This document shows positions 28,304 through 37,267 of a DNA stretch of 64,000 bases, piece after piece. Source of the stretch: Roseivirga sp. (lineage in GTDB: Bacteria > Bacteroidota > Bacteroidia > Cytophagales > Cyclobacteriaceae); NCBI GenBank assembly GCA_018402485.1, contig JAGYIY010000001.1, forward strand, positions 838,001-902,000. Direction: 5' to 3'. Made by a program: the position numbers and the translations under genes. How positions within the stretch are numbered: the first letter of the stretch is position 1; every line of letters begins with the position of its first letter. The notes beneath the pieces are model-generated. The model was not told where the DNA came from, searched no databases, and worked only from the letters and a program-made list of their open reading frames with translations.

Positions 28304-31300
28304 ATGAGTATTCTTACTAAAGGGTTATCCAAACTTTTCGGTAGCAAGTCAGATCGCGATATCAAGGCAGCTATGCCTTATGTGGATAAGACCAACCAAG
28401 TTTATGAAATGCTGAAAGCCATCAGTGATGATGATCTACGCAATAAAACCGCAGAACTTAAGGATCGAATCAATCAAGCTTTACAGCAGATAGATCAGGA
28501 AATCACCGATCAACATCAACTCTTAGAAGATGAACCCAACCTCAGTTTACAAGACAAAGAGGCAGCTTTCAATAAAATCGATAGCCTGGAGGAACAACGC
28601 AATAAAGAGTTGGAAGAAGTACTCATGGATATTCTACCAGAGGCTTTTGCTGTGGTGAAAGAAACCGCAAGAAGATTTAAAGACAATGGAGGGCTTACCG
28701 TTACGGCTACCATGCTTGATAAGCAGCTGGCAGCTAACAAAAGCCACATAGAAATCAAAGGAGAGAAGGCCATATGGAAAAATGAGTGGGAGGCCGCCGG
28801 TACATTGACCAAATGGGAAATGCTACACTATGATGTGCAGCTTATAGGTGGAATCGTTTTACATGAAGGAAAGATTGCCGAAATGGCAACGGGAGAAGGA
28901 AAAACCCTTGTAGCTACCTTGCCGGCTTACCTCAATGCCCTTGCAGGTAGAGGTGTTCATGTGGTAACGGTAAATAACTACCTAGCCAAAAGAGACTCGG
29001 AGTGGATGGCTCCCTTGTTTCAATTTCATGGTCTTACCATTGATTGTATTGATAATTACTCACCCAATTCTGAGGAAAGAAGACAAGCCTACACTTGCGA
29101 CATTATTTATGGTACAAACAATGAATTTGGTTTCGATTACCTTCGAGATAACATGGCTCGGGAGGAGAAAGAACTGGTTCAGCGCAAGCACCATTTTGCC
29201 ATGGTCGATGAGGTAGATTCAGTATTGATTGATGAAGCCCGAACACCATTAATCATTTCAGGGCCTGTTCCGAAAGGAGATGAACACGAGTTTTACGAAC
29301 TTAAACCTAGAATTCAAAAATTAGTTGATGCGCAGCGTAAACTTTGTAGTCAATATTTGAATGAGGCCAAAAAACTCATCAAAGAAGGAAATGAAGAAGA
29401 TGGTGGCCTAGCTCTTTTTCGTGCCTTTCGCGGGCTTCCAAAATACAAGCCTTTGATCAAATACCTCAGCGAGACAGGCATGAAAATGGTGATGCAAAAA
29501 ACAGAAAATTTCTATTTGCAAGACAATCAGAAAAACATGCCTTTGGCTGATGAACCCCTTTATTTCACCATTGACGAAAAAACCAATGCTGTAAACTTAA
29601 CAGAGAAGGGTACAGAGTTAATTACAGGCGAAGGAGAAGATCAAAACTTTTTTATCCTTACCGACATAGGCGAGGTGGTTGCCAAGCTAGAAAAAGACGA
29701 AGGCCTCTCAGACGAGGAAAAGCTGAAGCAAAAGGAAGAAGCCATTAAAGACTATAGCGTAAAGGCACAGCGTATTCATACTGTAAACCAGTTGCTAAAA
29801 GCCTATACCATGTTTGAGCGCGACACAGAGTACATCATCGAAAACAATAAGGTCAAAATTGTTGATGAACAGACTGGCCGTGTTATGGATGGAAGAAGGT
29901 ACTCAGATGGCTTGCATCAAGCCATAGAAGCAAAGGAAAATGTGAAGGTCGAAGATGCCACACAAACCTATGCTACCATTACCTTACAGAACTATTTCCG
30001 AATGTATCACAAGCTGGCAGGGATGACCGGTACTGCAGAAACAGAAGCTGGAGAGTTTTGGGAGATATACAAGTTAGATACTGTTGTGATTCCAACCAAC
30101 CGCCCCATACAGCGCGACGATCGTCAGGATATGGTTTATAAAACCGTCAGAGAAAAGTTCAATGCGGTGGTAGATGAAATTATTAGATTGACAGAGGAAG
30201 GTAGGCCTGTACTTGTGGGTACTACTTCAGTAGAAATTTCAGAAGTGCTCAGCCGAATGTTGCACCTCAAAAAAATCAATCATCAGGTATTGAATGCCAA
30301 GCAGCATGCTAAAGAGGCCGATGTAGTGGCAGAGGCTGGTAAACCAGGCACGGTAACCATTGCCACCAATATGGCTGGTAGAGGAACAGACATTAAGCTA
30401 CACCCCGACTCCAAAGCTGCCGGCGGGTTAGCCATCGTTGGTACAGAAAGGCATGAGTCTAGGCGTGTAGACCGACAGTTGCGAGGTCGTGCAGGGAGAC
30501 AAGGAGACCCTGGATCATCTCAGTTTTTTGTTTCACTAGAAGACAACCTGATGAGACTCTTTGGCTCTGATCGTGTGGCAAAATTAATGGATAGAATGGG
30601 TCTGAAAGAAGGTGAAATGATTCAACACTCCATGATTACAAAGTCCATTGAACGTGCACAACGAAAGGTAGAAGAAAACAACTTTGGCGTACGTAAACGT
30701 TTGTTAGAGTATGATGATGTAATGAATCAGCAGCGCCAAGTGATTTACGATAGAAGACGCAATGCCCTGATGGGGGAAAGATTGCAGCTCGATATTCTCA
30801 ATATGATCTATGATACTTGTGAGGAGATTGTCGAAAACACCAAAAGTGGTGAGGATTTTGATGCTTTTAAATTGAGCACCATTAGCGTATTAGGATATGA
30901 TTCAGGAATAACCGAAGATCAGTTTAGAACATCTGACACCAATAAATTGACCAACGATTTATATGAGGACACACTGAACAATTACAATACGAAAAATAAA
31001 AATATTGCTAATAGTACCCTGCCCTTATTGAAGCATGTCAAGAAAGAAAGAGGCGCTACGGTAGAAAACATATTACTTCCTTTTACAGATGGTAAAAGAC
31101 AAACGGGTGTTGTTGTTAATTTGGACAAATCCATTGAATCTGAAAATACTGAATTGATTAAGGCCATGGAGAAATCAATTACCCTAGGTGTGATTGATAT
31201 GACTTGGAAGGAACATTTGAGAGAGATGGACGATTTAAAGCAGTCTGTCCAAAATGCGGTTTATGAGCAAAAGGATCCATTATTGATTTATAAGTTTGAG

Positions 31301-31657
31301 GCTTTTGAAATGTTCAAACGCTTTTTAACCAGGGTAAATGAAGAAACCATCTCGTTCTTGACGAAATCTTACATACCAAGTGAAGATCCCAGTCGAGTGC
31401 GTGAAGCCACGCAAAGCAAAGGTAAGCAGAGCTACAATGAATCTAAGGCAGAATCTCAAAGTGCTTTGGCAGGTAGACAAGATACCAGGAATAGACCGCC
31501 TGCCGAAAAAGTAGCTCCCATCAAATCAGAAAAAATTCATGGTAGAAACGACCGTGTTTCAGTGCAATATGCAGATGGTACAATCAAGAAAGATGTGAAA
31601 TTCAAACATGTGGAAGAAGATGTTTTGAGCAATAAATGTGTTGTGATCGATGATTAA
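28304..31657 (+). CDS. secA: preprotein translocase subunit SecA
   Basis: MATGEGKTLVATLPAYLNAL, MVDEVDSVLIDEARTPLIISGP, ATNMAGRGTDIKL. Confidence 0.98.
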   Translation: MSILTKGLSKLFGSKSDRDIKAAMPYVDKTNQVYEMLKAISDDDLRNKTAELKDRINQALQQIDQEITDQHQLLEDEPNLSLQDKEAAFNKIDSLEEQRNKELEEVLMDILPEAFAVVKETARRFKDNGGLTVTATMLDKQLAANKSHIEIKGEKAIWKNEWEAAGTLTKWEMLHYDVQLIGGIVLHEGKIAEMATGEGKTLVATLPAYLNALAGRGVHVVTVNNYLAKRDSEWMAPLFQFHGLTIDCIDNYSPNSEERRQAYTCDIIYGTNNEFGFDYLRDNMAREEKELVQRKHHFAMVDEVDSVLIDEARTPLIISGPVPKGDEHEFYELKPRIQKLVDAQRKLCSQYLNEAKKLIKEGNEEDGGLALFRAFRGLPKYKPLIKYLSETGMKMVMQKTENFYLQDNQKNMPLADEPLYFTIDEKTNAVNLTEKGTELITGEGEDQNFFILTDIGEVVAKLEKDEGLSDEEKLKQKEEAIKDYSVKAQRIHTVNQLLKAYTMFERDTEYIIENNKVKIVDEQTGRVMDGRRYSDGLHQAIEAKENVKVEDATQTYATITLQNYFRMYHKLAGMTGTAETEAGEFWEIYKLDTVVIPTNRPIQRDDRQDMVYKTVREKFNAVVDEIIRLTEEGRPVLVGTTSVEISEVLSRMLHLKKINHQVLNAKQHAKEADVVAEAGKPGTVTIATNMAGRGTDIKLHPDSKAAGGLAIVGTERHESRRVDRQLRGRAGRQGDPGSSQFFVSLEDNLMRLFGSDRVAKLMDRMGLKEGEMIQHSMITKSIERAQRKVEENNFGVRKRLLEYDDVMNQQRQVIYDRRRNALMGERLQLDILNMIYDTCEEIVENTKSGEDFDAFKLSTISVLGYDSGITEDQFRTSDTNKLTNDLYEDTLNNYNTKNKNIANSTLPLLKHVKKERGATVENILLPFTDGKRQTGVVVNLDKSIESENTELIKAMEKSITLGVIDMTWKEHLREMDDLKQSVQNAVYEQKDPLLIYKFEAFEMFKRFLTRVNEETISFLTKSYIPSEDPSRVREATQSKGKQSYNESKAESQSALAGRQDTRNRPPAEKVAPIKSEKIHGRNDRVSVQYADGTIKKDVKFKHVEEDVLSNKCVVIDD

Positions 31658-32171
31658 AATCAAAACCATAACTGTCATTTGTTTTTTCTTTTTGCTTGCT
31701 GCGTGTACCAAACCACCCGTTACAAGTCAAAAAGAAACAGTAGATTATCAATGGTCGGACGACTTGAGTAGGTACCGACCCAAAACCCAATGGGAGAAGC
31801 CTTCTGAGCCAGAGATAACTGAAACCATTGCCAATCAACCTTTATCTTCGGAAAGGAATAGGTCTGATGCGCTTAACGGTGTATTGGACAGCATCATTGT
31901 ACGTAATGATAGCATCCGTATGTATGAGGGATATACCCTGTTGGTGTATTCCGGCAATAATGAAATTGAGGCAGGAAGAGTAAGAAATAGCCTTTATGAT
32001 TTGGTGCCAGAATATAAGGCTATTCTAAGTTACAAACTTCCTACTTACTTTGTAAAGGTGGGTGTTTTTCTCCAGCAAATAGAAGCACAACCTTTGTACA
32101 GGCGTATGAGAAAGGTTTATCCAACCGCAACCATTGTTCCAGAGCTTTTCCCCCTAGTTGAGGACCAATGA
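31650..32171 (+). CDS. lipoprotein with possible SPOR-like C-terminal domain
   Basis: Lipobox FFLLAAC; YTLLVYSGNNEIEAGRVRNSL...YFVKVGVFLQQIEAQPLYRRMRKVYPTATIVPE. Confidence 0.65.
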   Translation: MIKIKTITVICFFFLLAACTKPPVTSQKETVDYQWSDDLSRYRPKTQWEKPSEPEITETIANQPLSSERNRSDALNGVLDSIIVRNDSIRMYEGYTLLVYSGNNEIEAGRVRNSLYDLVPEYKAILSYKLPTYFVKVGVFLQQIEAQPLYRRMRKVYPTATIVPELFPLVEDQ

Positions 32172-33367
32172 TTTCTGTTGATTCCATAAAACAAAGAGCT
32201 CAGGAGCTTGCAGATACTTTCATTAATATACGAAGGCATTTGCATCAGCACCCAGAGCTTTCTTATCAAGAGTTTGAAACAGTAAAATTCGTCCAACGGC
32301 AATTAGAACTACTAGGTATCCAAAACAGCATCTCCAAAGCAGAAACGGGCTTAGTGGCAATCATTGAGGGTAAAAACCCAGACAAAAAAACAATTGCCTT
32401 GAGAGCGGACATGGACGCACTCCCCATTCAAGAAGAAAATAATGTTTCTTACCGATCTAAAAAAGAAGGAATTATGCATGCTTGTGGCCACGATGTGCAT
32501 ACAGCATGTGTTTTAGGAGCTGCGAAATTACTGGTAGACTTGAAGGATGAATGGGAGGGTACGGTAAAGCTCATTTTTCAGCCCGGTGAAGAGAAAAACC
32601 CAGGGGGTGCTTCCCTAATGATTGCTGATGGAGTTCTTTCTAATCCTGCACCTGCTCAAATATTTGGACAGCATGTCATGCCTTTTATACCTACAGGAAA
32701 AGTCGGTTTTCGTCAGGGAAAGTATATGGCAAGTGCTGATGAGGTTTATCTTACCGTTAAAGGTGTAAGCGGACATGCCGCATTGCCTGATCGTACTGTT
32801 GATCCTATTGTCATTGCCTCTCACATCATTACCGCACTGCAGCAGGTGGTAAGCCGCAAAGCTGATCCCCGTAAACCAACAGTTCTGACCTTTGGTAGCA
32901 TCCATGGTGGACATGCGCAAAATGTGATACCCTCCGAAGTTAAAATTTCTGGTACATTTCGCGCCTTAGATGAAAAATGGAGGTTTGAAGCACATCAGCA
33001 TATCAAAGATATGGCCGAAGGTATTGCCAAGGGCATGGGAGGAAGTTGCAGTGTAAACATAGATGTAGGATACCCCTATTTAAATAATGATGAATCAACT
33101 ACATTTCGTGCTCAAAAGGCAGCAGAAATCTATTTAGGAGAAGAGAATGTGCAGGAACTAGACCTTTGGATGGGCGCAGAGGATTTTGCCTACTATAGCC
33201 ATGAAATTCCTGCTTGCTTTTATAGATTGGGTACAGGCAACGCAGAAAAAGACACAGAAAGAGGAGTTCATACCCCACTGTTTAATGTAGATGAAGATGC
33301 TATTGCCATAGGAATGGGGTTGATGGCTTGGCTAGCCATCAATGAGTTGACTCATAGCGAATCATAG
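32168..33367 (+). CDS. M20 family amidohydrolase/peptidase
   Basis: IRRHLHQHPELSYQEFET, ALRADMDALPIQEEN, MHACGHDVHT. Confidence 0.93.
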   Translation: MISVDSIKQRAQELADTFINIRRHLHQHPELSYQEFETVKFVQRQLELLGIQNSISKAETGLVAIIEGKNPDKKTIALRADMDALPIQEENNVSYRSKKEGIMHACGHDVHTACVLGAAKLLVDLKDEWEGTVKLIFQPGEEKNPGGASLMIADGVLSNPAPAQIFGQHVMPFIPTGKVGFRQGKYMASADEVYLTVKGVSGHAALPDRTVDPIVIASHIITALQQVVSRKADPRKPTVLTFGSIHGGHAQNVIPSEVKISGTFRALDEKWRFEAHQHIKDMAEGIAKGMGGSCSVNIDVGYPYLNNDESTTFRAQKAAEIYLGEENVQELDLWMGAEDFAYYSHEIPACFYRLGTGNAEKDTERGVHTPLFNVDEDAIAIGMGLMAWLAINELTHSES

Positions 33368-34619
33368 GTTTTTCTTCTTCGACAATAATGATTGCAGAAC
33401 TAGTATGATCATCCAAAGTATTCGTTTCAATTGCGTTTGATTCCTTATTGTTTTGCTGACCAATATAGATTAAAGTGAAGGGTAGAAGAAAAAATGTGAA
33501 AAGTACATAAGAAAAACCAATTACCCGTGAATCTAGCGTTAAAACACCAAATTTATAAGCCATCCACACAGGAATACGTCTGAGTACGGGCCATGGAAGA
33601 AAAATTAAAACGCCTATAAGGTTAAATATAAGGTGTACTAAGGCTAAACTAAGGGCTGCATCCGATTTATTAATGGCAGCTATAAGGGCTGTGATGGTTG
33701 TTCCAATGTTAGCTCCCATGATAAAAGGGAAAGCATGCTTGAGCTGAATTTTACTCGAAGCAACAAGTGGCACAATCAACGAACTCGTGATAGAGCTCGA
33801 CTGTACCCCAGATGTAATGACAATGCCCCATCCAAAAGATTTGAAAGGATTTGCAAAAATATAGCGTTGAAGTTTATCCTTTGAACTTCCGATAAGTCTA
33901 GTGTAAATCACGCGAGAGAGAATTTTCACAGAAATGTAAAGTAGCACAAGCGAAATGATTATAGCAAAGACATTATTGGGCAGCATTTCTGCAAAGAAAT
34001 TACTCGCCTTAGAAAAACCATAAGTGAAGTTTTGCCCCTCATTGGGAAGCTGACCATTTGATAAACCTGTAATCTGAATTAAGCCCTGGCTAAGTTTACT
34101 TAAAAAACCAAAATAGTATTCTAATGGAAAGACAATGACAGCTGTAACAATGTTAAAAAAGTCGTGAATGGTGGCACCGGAAATGGCTTTACGGAAAAGG
34201 TTTCGGTTACCAATAAACCCAAGGGCTACCAACGTACTTGTGAGAGTAGTGCCAATATTGGCTCCCAGAACAATGGGTACAGCACTTGTTAGAGGAAGCG
34301 CTCCAGATGCCACTATAGCCACTGTCATGGCGCTTACAATTGAGCTACTTTGCATGAGAGCAGTTGCTAAGAGGCCAATGAAAAAACCAATGAAGGGGTT
34401 CGAGTCTACAATCAGGGATCTCGCAGCATCTTGTCCCAATAAGCCCACCGAAACAGACATTAAGTCAATAGCTATCAAAAACAATGCGATGGAAAGCGCA
34501 AACTTAATGAAGGTGGGAGCCCATGTAAAGAGATTATATTTTTTCATCAGGGCATGGGTTTCCATACATGGTATAGGGTAGTTTGAGGGTACTAAACAGG
34601 CAAAAGTAGTATAAACCAA
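33339..34619 (-). CDS. Na/Pi-cotransporter II-related protein
   Basis: TALMQSSSIVSAMTVAIVASGALPL, VLGANIGTTLTSTL, SGVQSSSITSSLIVPL repeats. Confidence 0.9.
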   Translation of the reverse strand: MVYTTFACLVPSNYPIPCMETHALMKKYNLFTWAPTFIKFALSIALFLIAIDLMSVSVGLLGQDAARSLIVDSNPFIGFFIGLLATALMQSSSIVSAMTVAIVASGALPLTSAVPIVLGANIGTTLTSTLVALGFIGNRNLFRKAISGATIHDFFNIVTAVIVFPLEYYFGFLSKLSQGLIQITGLSNGQLPNEGQNFTYGFSKASNFFAEMLPNNVFAIIISLVLLYISVKILSRVIYTRLIGSSKDKLQRYIFANPFKSFGWGIVITSGVQSSSITSSLIVPLVASSKIQLKHAFPFIMGANIGTTITALIAAINKSDAALSLALVHLIFNLIGVLIFLPWPVLRRIPVWMAYKFGVLTLDSRVIGFSYVLFTFFLLPFTLIYIGQQNNKESNAIETNTLDDHTSSAIIIVEEEKPMIRYESTH

Positions 34620-34795
34620 CCCGATCCTAGATGCAAACGTGTAAAGTATATGTTAATTAATTACGGCTAATGTATAGATTGCTTAACATTTACCTCTTCA
34701 AAGATCACCCTGTTTACAGGTTGCTTTTAAAGCATGTGACGACTGAAGCCAAAAAATCAATAGGTTCTTTTTATCTTGCATAAAATAAAAACACC

Positions 34796-35149
34796 TTGGG
34801 CAATATAGATTTAAGCAAATTAATCACTACGTTCACTGCATTCATTGAGACAAAGATTGCCTTGTTGAAATGGGATGCGCAGGAGGAGGTGCTTGTCTTT
34901 TTGAGTAAAACCATCATTTTATTCTTGGTTTTTTCTGTCATAAGCTTAGCCATCATCTTCTTCTCTGTAGCCCTGGCCATTGGTGTCAATTTTTGGATGG
35001 ACTCTGATTATTTAGGCTTTATGGTGGTAGCCGTATTATACTTATTGTTTGCCTTGCTCATTTTGTTAGTAAGAAAAAATTTAAAATTGAAAATCCAACG
35101 AACTCTTGGTCAGACCATTCGACAACAAAAAGCGGAGAAAAATGAATGA
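34796..35149 (+). CDS. putative phage holin-family/DUF1469-like membrane protein
   Basis: 117 aa, two TM, TTG start; composition typical of Bacteroidota holin-superfamily-III-like proteins. Confidence 0.55.
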   Translation: MGNIDLSKLITTFTAFIETKIALLKWDAQEEVLVFLSKTIILFLVFSVISLAIIFFSVALAIGVNFWMDSDYLGFMVVAVLYLLFALLILLVRKNLKLKIQRTLGQTIRQQKAEKNE

Positions 35150-35498
35150 GAGGGAAAAACTGGAAGCTTTAAATCAATCACTGCGCGATTCGCTGAGTCA
35201 CCAATTAAATGATGGAAAAGCGCAAACCATCGCATGGTTGAAAAAGTCCTTGGTTGTGGGGGGGTCTGCTTTGATTGTGTATGGTCTGGCCAAGGCCTTT
35301 ACATCGCCTATCGATAGCAAGTCGTCTAAAAAGAAAATAAAAAAAACAAATAATAGTAGCCAAAACGATGATCCTTTATACTTGGTGGAAAAAGTCAAGA
35401 ATGAGGCGATTGCGTGGTCCCTATCTATGGCTGCCGAAAGGTTAGAGGCCTTTTTAAACAAAATAGATAAGGAACATGAAGAGAAAAGTTCATCATAA
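35142..35498 (+). CDS. hypothetical protein, one TM
   Basis: ORF overlaps both neighbours; start probably MNEREKLEALNQSL. Confidence 0.6.
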   Translation: MNEREKLEALNQSLRDSLSHQLNDGKAQTIAWLKKSLVVGGSALIVYGLAKAFTSPIDSKSSKKKIKKTNNSSQNDDPLYLVEKVKNEAIAWSLSMAAERLEAFLNKIDKEHEEKSSS

Positions 35499-36234
35499 TC
35501 TTCTCTCGGGCTACCAAGAAGGTGTCAAGAAGGTCGCGTTGCTGATTGACCCAGATGATTTTGATCCGAATTTATTCGGCTATGAAAAATTACCTTTTCA
35601 AGAAAAATGCATTGATTTTATTTTTGTTGGAGGTAGCTTACTAAGCTCAAATCATATGCAAGAGGTTGTGGGTCTGGTTAAAAAACACTCCAATGTACCT
35701 TGCGTTCTTTTTCCTCGCAATTCTATTGTGATTGATGCCTCTGCTGATGCCATTTTATTTTTATCATTAATTTCAGGTAGAAACCCGGAGTATTTAATTG
35801 GACACCATGTTGTCTCGGCACCTATCATCAAAAGAAGTCAGTTAGAAGTACTCCCGACAGGCTATATGCTCGTCAATTCTGGTAGGGCAACCAGTGATTC
35901 TTATATGAGCAATACAACGCCTTTGCCTAATGATAAACCTGCCCTTGCGGCAAGTACTGCGATGGCAGGTGAGATGCTCGGCTTACAAGTACTATACATG
36001 GACACGGGAAGTGGTGCTGATTATCCAGTTTCTCCAAAACTGATTCGAGCAGTGAGAAGTGTTACGAATGTTCCATTGATTGTTGGCGGAGGGTTAAATA
36101 CAAAAGAAAGAATTAAATCGGCATTCGATGCGGGTGCTGATGTGGTTGTGATTGGGGCACAAAAAAACCCCGGTCTTTTGACCGAGGTTTCTGATTTCAT
36201 GCACGCTTATCGCGCGGCCTTAAACATTCATTAA
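35476..36234 (+). CDS. geranylgeranylglyceryl phosphate synthase-like (PcrB/GGGPS family)
   Basis: ALLIDPDDFD, FVGGSLL, LFPRNS, GRNPEYLIGHHV, LPTGYMLVNSGRAT, VGGGLNTKERIKSAFDAGADVVVIG. Confidence 0.9.
   Translation: MKRKVHHNLLSGYQEGVKKVALLIDPDDFDPNLFGYEKLPFQEKCIDFIFVGGSLLSSNHMQEVVGLVKKHSNVPCVLFPRNSIVIDASADAILFLSLISGRNPEYLIGHHVVSAPIIKRSQLEVLPTGYMLVNSGRATSDSYMSNTTPLPNDKPALAASTAMAGEMLGLQVLYMDTGSGADYPVSPKLIRAVRSVTNVPLIVGGGLNTKERIKSAFDAGADVVVIGAQKNPGLLTEVSDFMHAYRAALNIH
36161..36190 (-). terminator. intrinsic terminator of the AraC-family gene, embedded in the 3' CDS of the GGGPS gene
   Basis: Minus strand AAACCTCGGTC-AAAA-GACCGGGGTTT followed by T-run; 30 nt downstream of the araC-type stop. Confidence 0.8.
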
Positions 36235-37143
36235 GGTTTCTCTTTTTCTCATTTTCCCTGCCGGAATACCAAACATCATTTTGAATCTGCGGCAGAAGTA
36301 AGCGGTGTCTTTATAACCCACTCGTTTTCCCACTTCACGGATGCTGACTTTAGTAGTTCTCAGCAAATCAACAGCAGCTTCCATTCTTTGATACTCAATG
36401 TAATCTTGAGGGTTAGTACCGGTTAACATTTTAAAGAATTGACCTACATAATCTTCGGATACATTCGCAATTTTTGCTAAAACCTTATTCGAAAGGTCAC
36501 CGTTCAAGTTCGATTTGATATATGCAAATAAATCGATGAGTCGAGGGTCTTTGAAGTAGGTGCTGTTGGTAACCAGTTCTTCCAAGAACATACGGTTATC
36601 TAGTAGGTATCTGATGATTTCAACTACAAGATGTTCCGTGCCAATCTTAATGATTCTTCCACTTCCTGCACGCATCTCCATTTCTTCTTCAATGATCATT
36701 CGAATAAGCTTGGAAATGTTTGCTGCATCTTTGATGGCAAAGGCAGGTAAATTTAGTGAACTAAAAAAATTGACGGAGTCAAACACTTTAGCCTCTAACA
36801 TTACTTGGCTGTAGCCATCAACATCAAAATCGTTTACTTCTTGCTGTGTAGCATTTTGAAGGTATTTCTTTTTATTGAGGACAAACTCTTCATTTGAAAT
36901 GGCCTTGGGGGTATCTACACCAAACGAAAGTTTAACGGGTTTGCCACCTGGAATAAAAAGCATATCACCTTCTGTCAGCCTTTCGCTATCTGGTCCGTAA
37001 TAAATACTCCCATTGTTCACCAAGAGAATTGAGTTCTCTTTATCGAAATAATCTTCAATGGTAATTCCTTTTGCAATTTTGATGTTGCGGCTTTTGATGT
37101 ATCGAATACCAAGGGATTCGATAATTTTGTTATAATCGTACAT
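36220..37143 (-). CDS. AraC family transcriptional regulator
   Basis: C-terminal HTH: LAKIANVSEDYVGQFFKMLTGTNPQDYIEYQRMEAAVDLLRTTKVSIREVGKRVGYKDTAYFCRRFKMMFG. Confidence 0.93.
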   Translation of the reverse strand: MYDYNKIIESLGIRYIKSRNIKIAKGITIEDYFDKENSILLVNNGSIYYGPDSERLTEGDMLFIPGGKPVKLSFGVDTPKAISNEEFVLNKKKYLQNATQQEVNDFDVDGYSQVMLEAKVFDSVNFFSSLNLPAFAIKDAANISKLIRMIIEEEMEMRAGSGRIIKIGTEHLVVEIIRYLLDNRMFLEELVTNSTYFKDPRLIDLFAYIKSNLNGDLSNKVLAKIANVSEDYVGQFFKMLTGTNPQDYIEYQRMEAAVDLLRTTKVSIREVGKRVGYKDTAYFCRRFKMMFGIPAGKMRKRETLMNV

Positions 37144-37176
37144 AGTCTCTTAGTAAAATTAAATTTGTTGTGTGTA

Positions 37177-37207
37177 CAAAATTAATATATCGATATGAAT
37201 AAACCAA
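37177..37207 (-). promoter_or_regulatory. putative promoter of the AraC-family gene (TTG-N20-TAATTTTG)
   Basis: Minus strand TTGGTTTATTCATATCGATATATTAATTTTG; includes ATATCGATAT palindrome. Confidence 0.6.
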
Positions 37208-37219
37208 GAAGAAGTGTCT

Positions 37220-37248
37220 AATGGTTAGAATCGATACATCAATGGTTA
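37220..37248. repeat. two AATGGTTA direct repeats, 21 bp start-to-start, upstream of the AraC-family promoter
   Basis: 37220-37227 and 37241-37248. Confidence 0.55.
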
Positions 37249-37267
37249 AATGTGTTGAATGAAGCTA

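Noticed and set aside
34168-34581. 137-aa ORF antisense to the Na/Pi transporter
   Set aside because: Antisense of a repeat-containing transporter gene; no independent support.
34796-35149. Holin-like gene as evidence of a prophage
   Set aside because: No other phage genes nearby; similar membrane proteins are common chromosomal genes in Bacteroidota.
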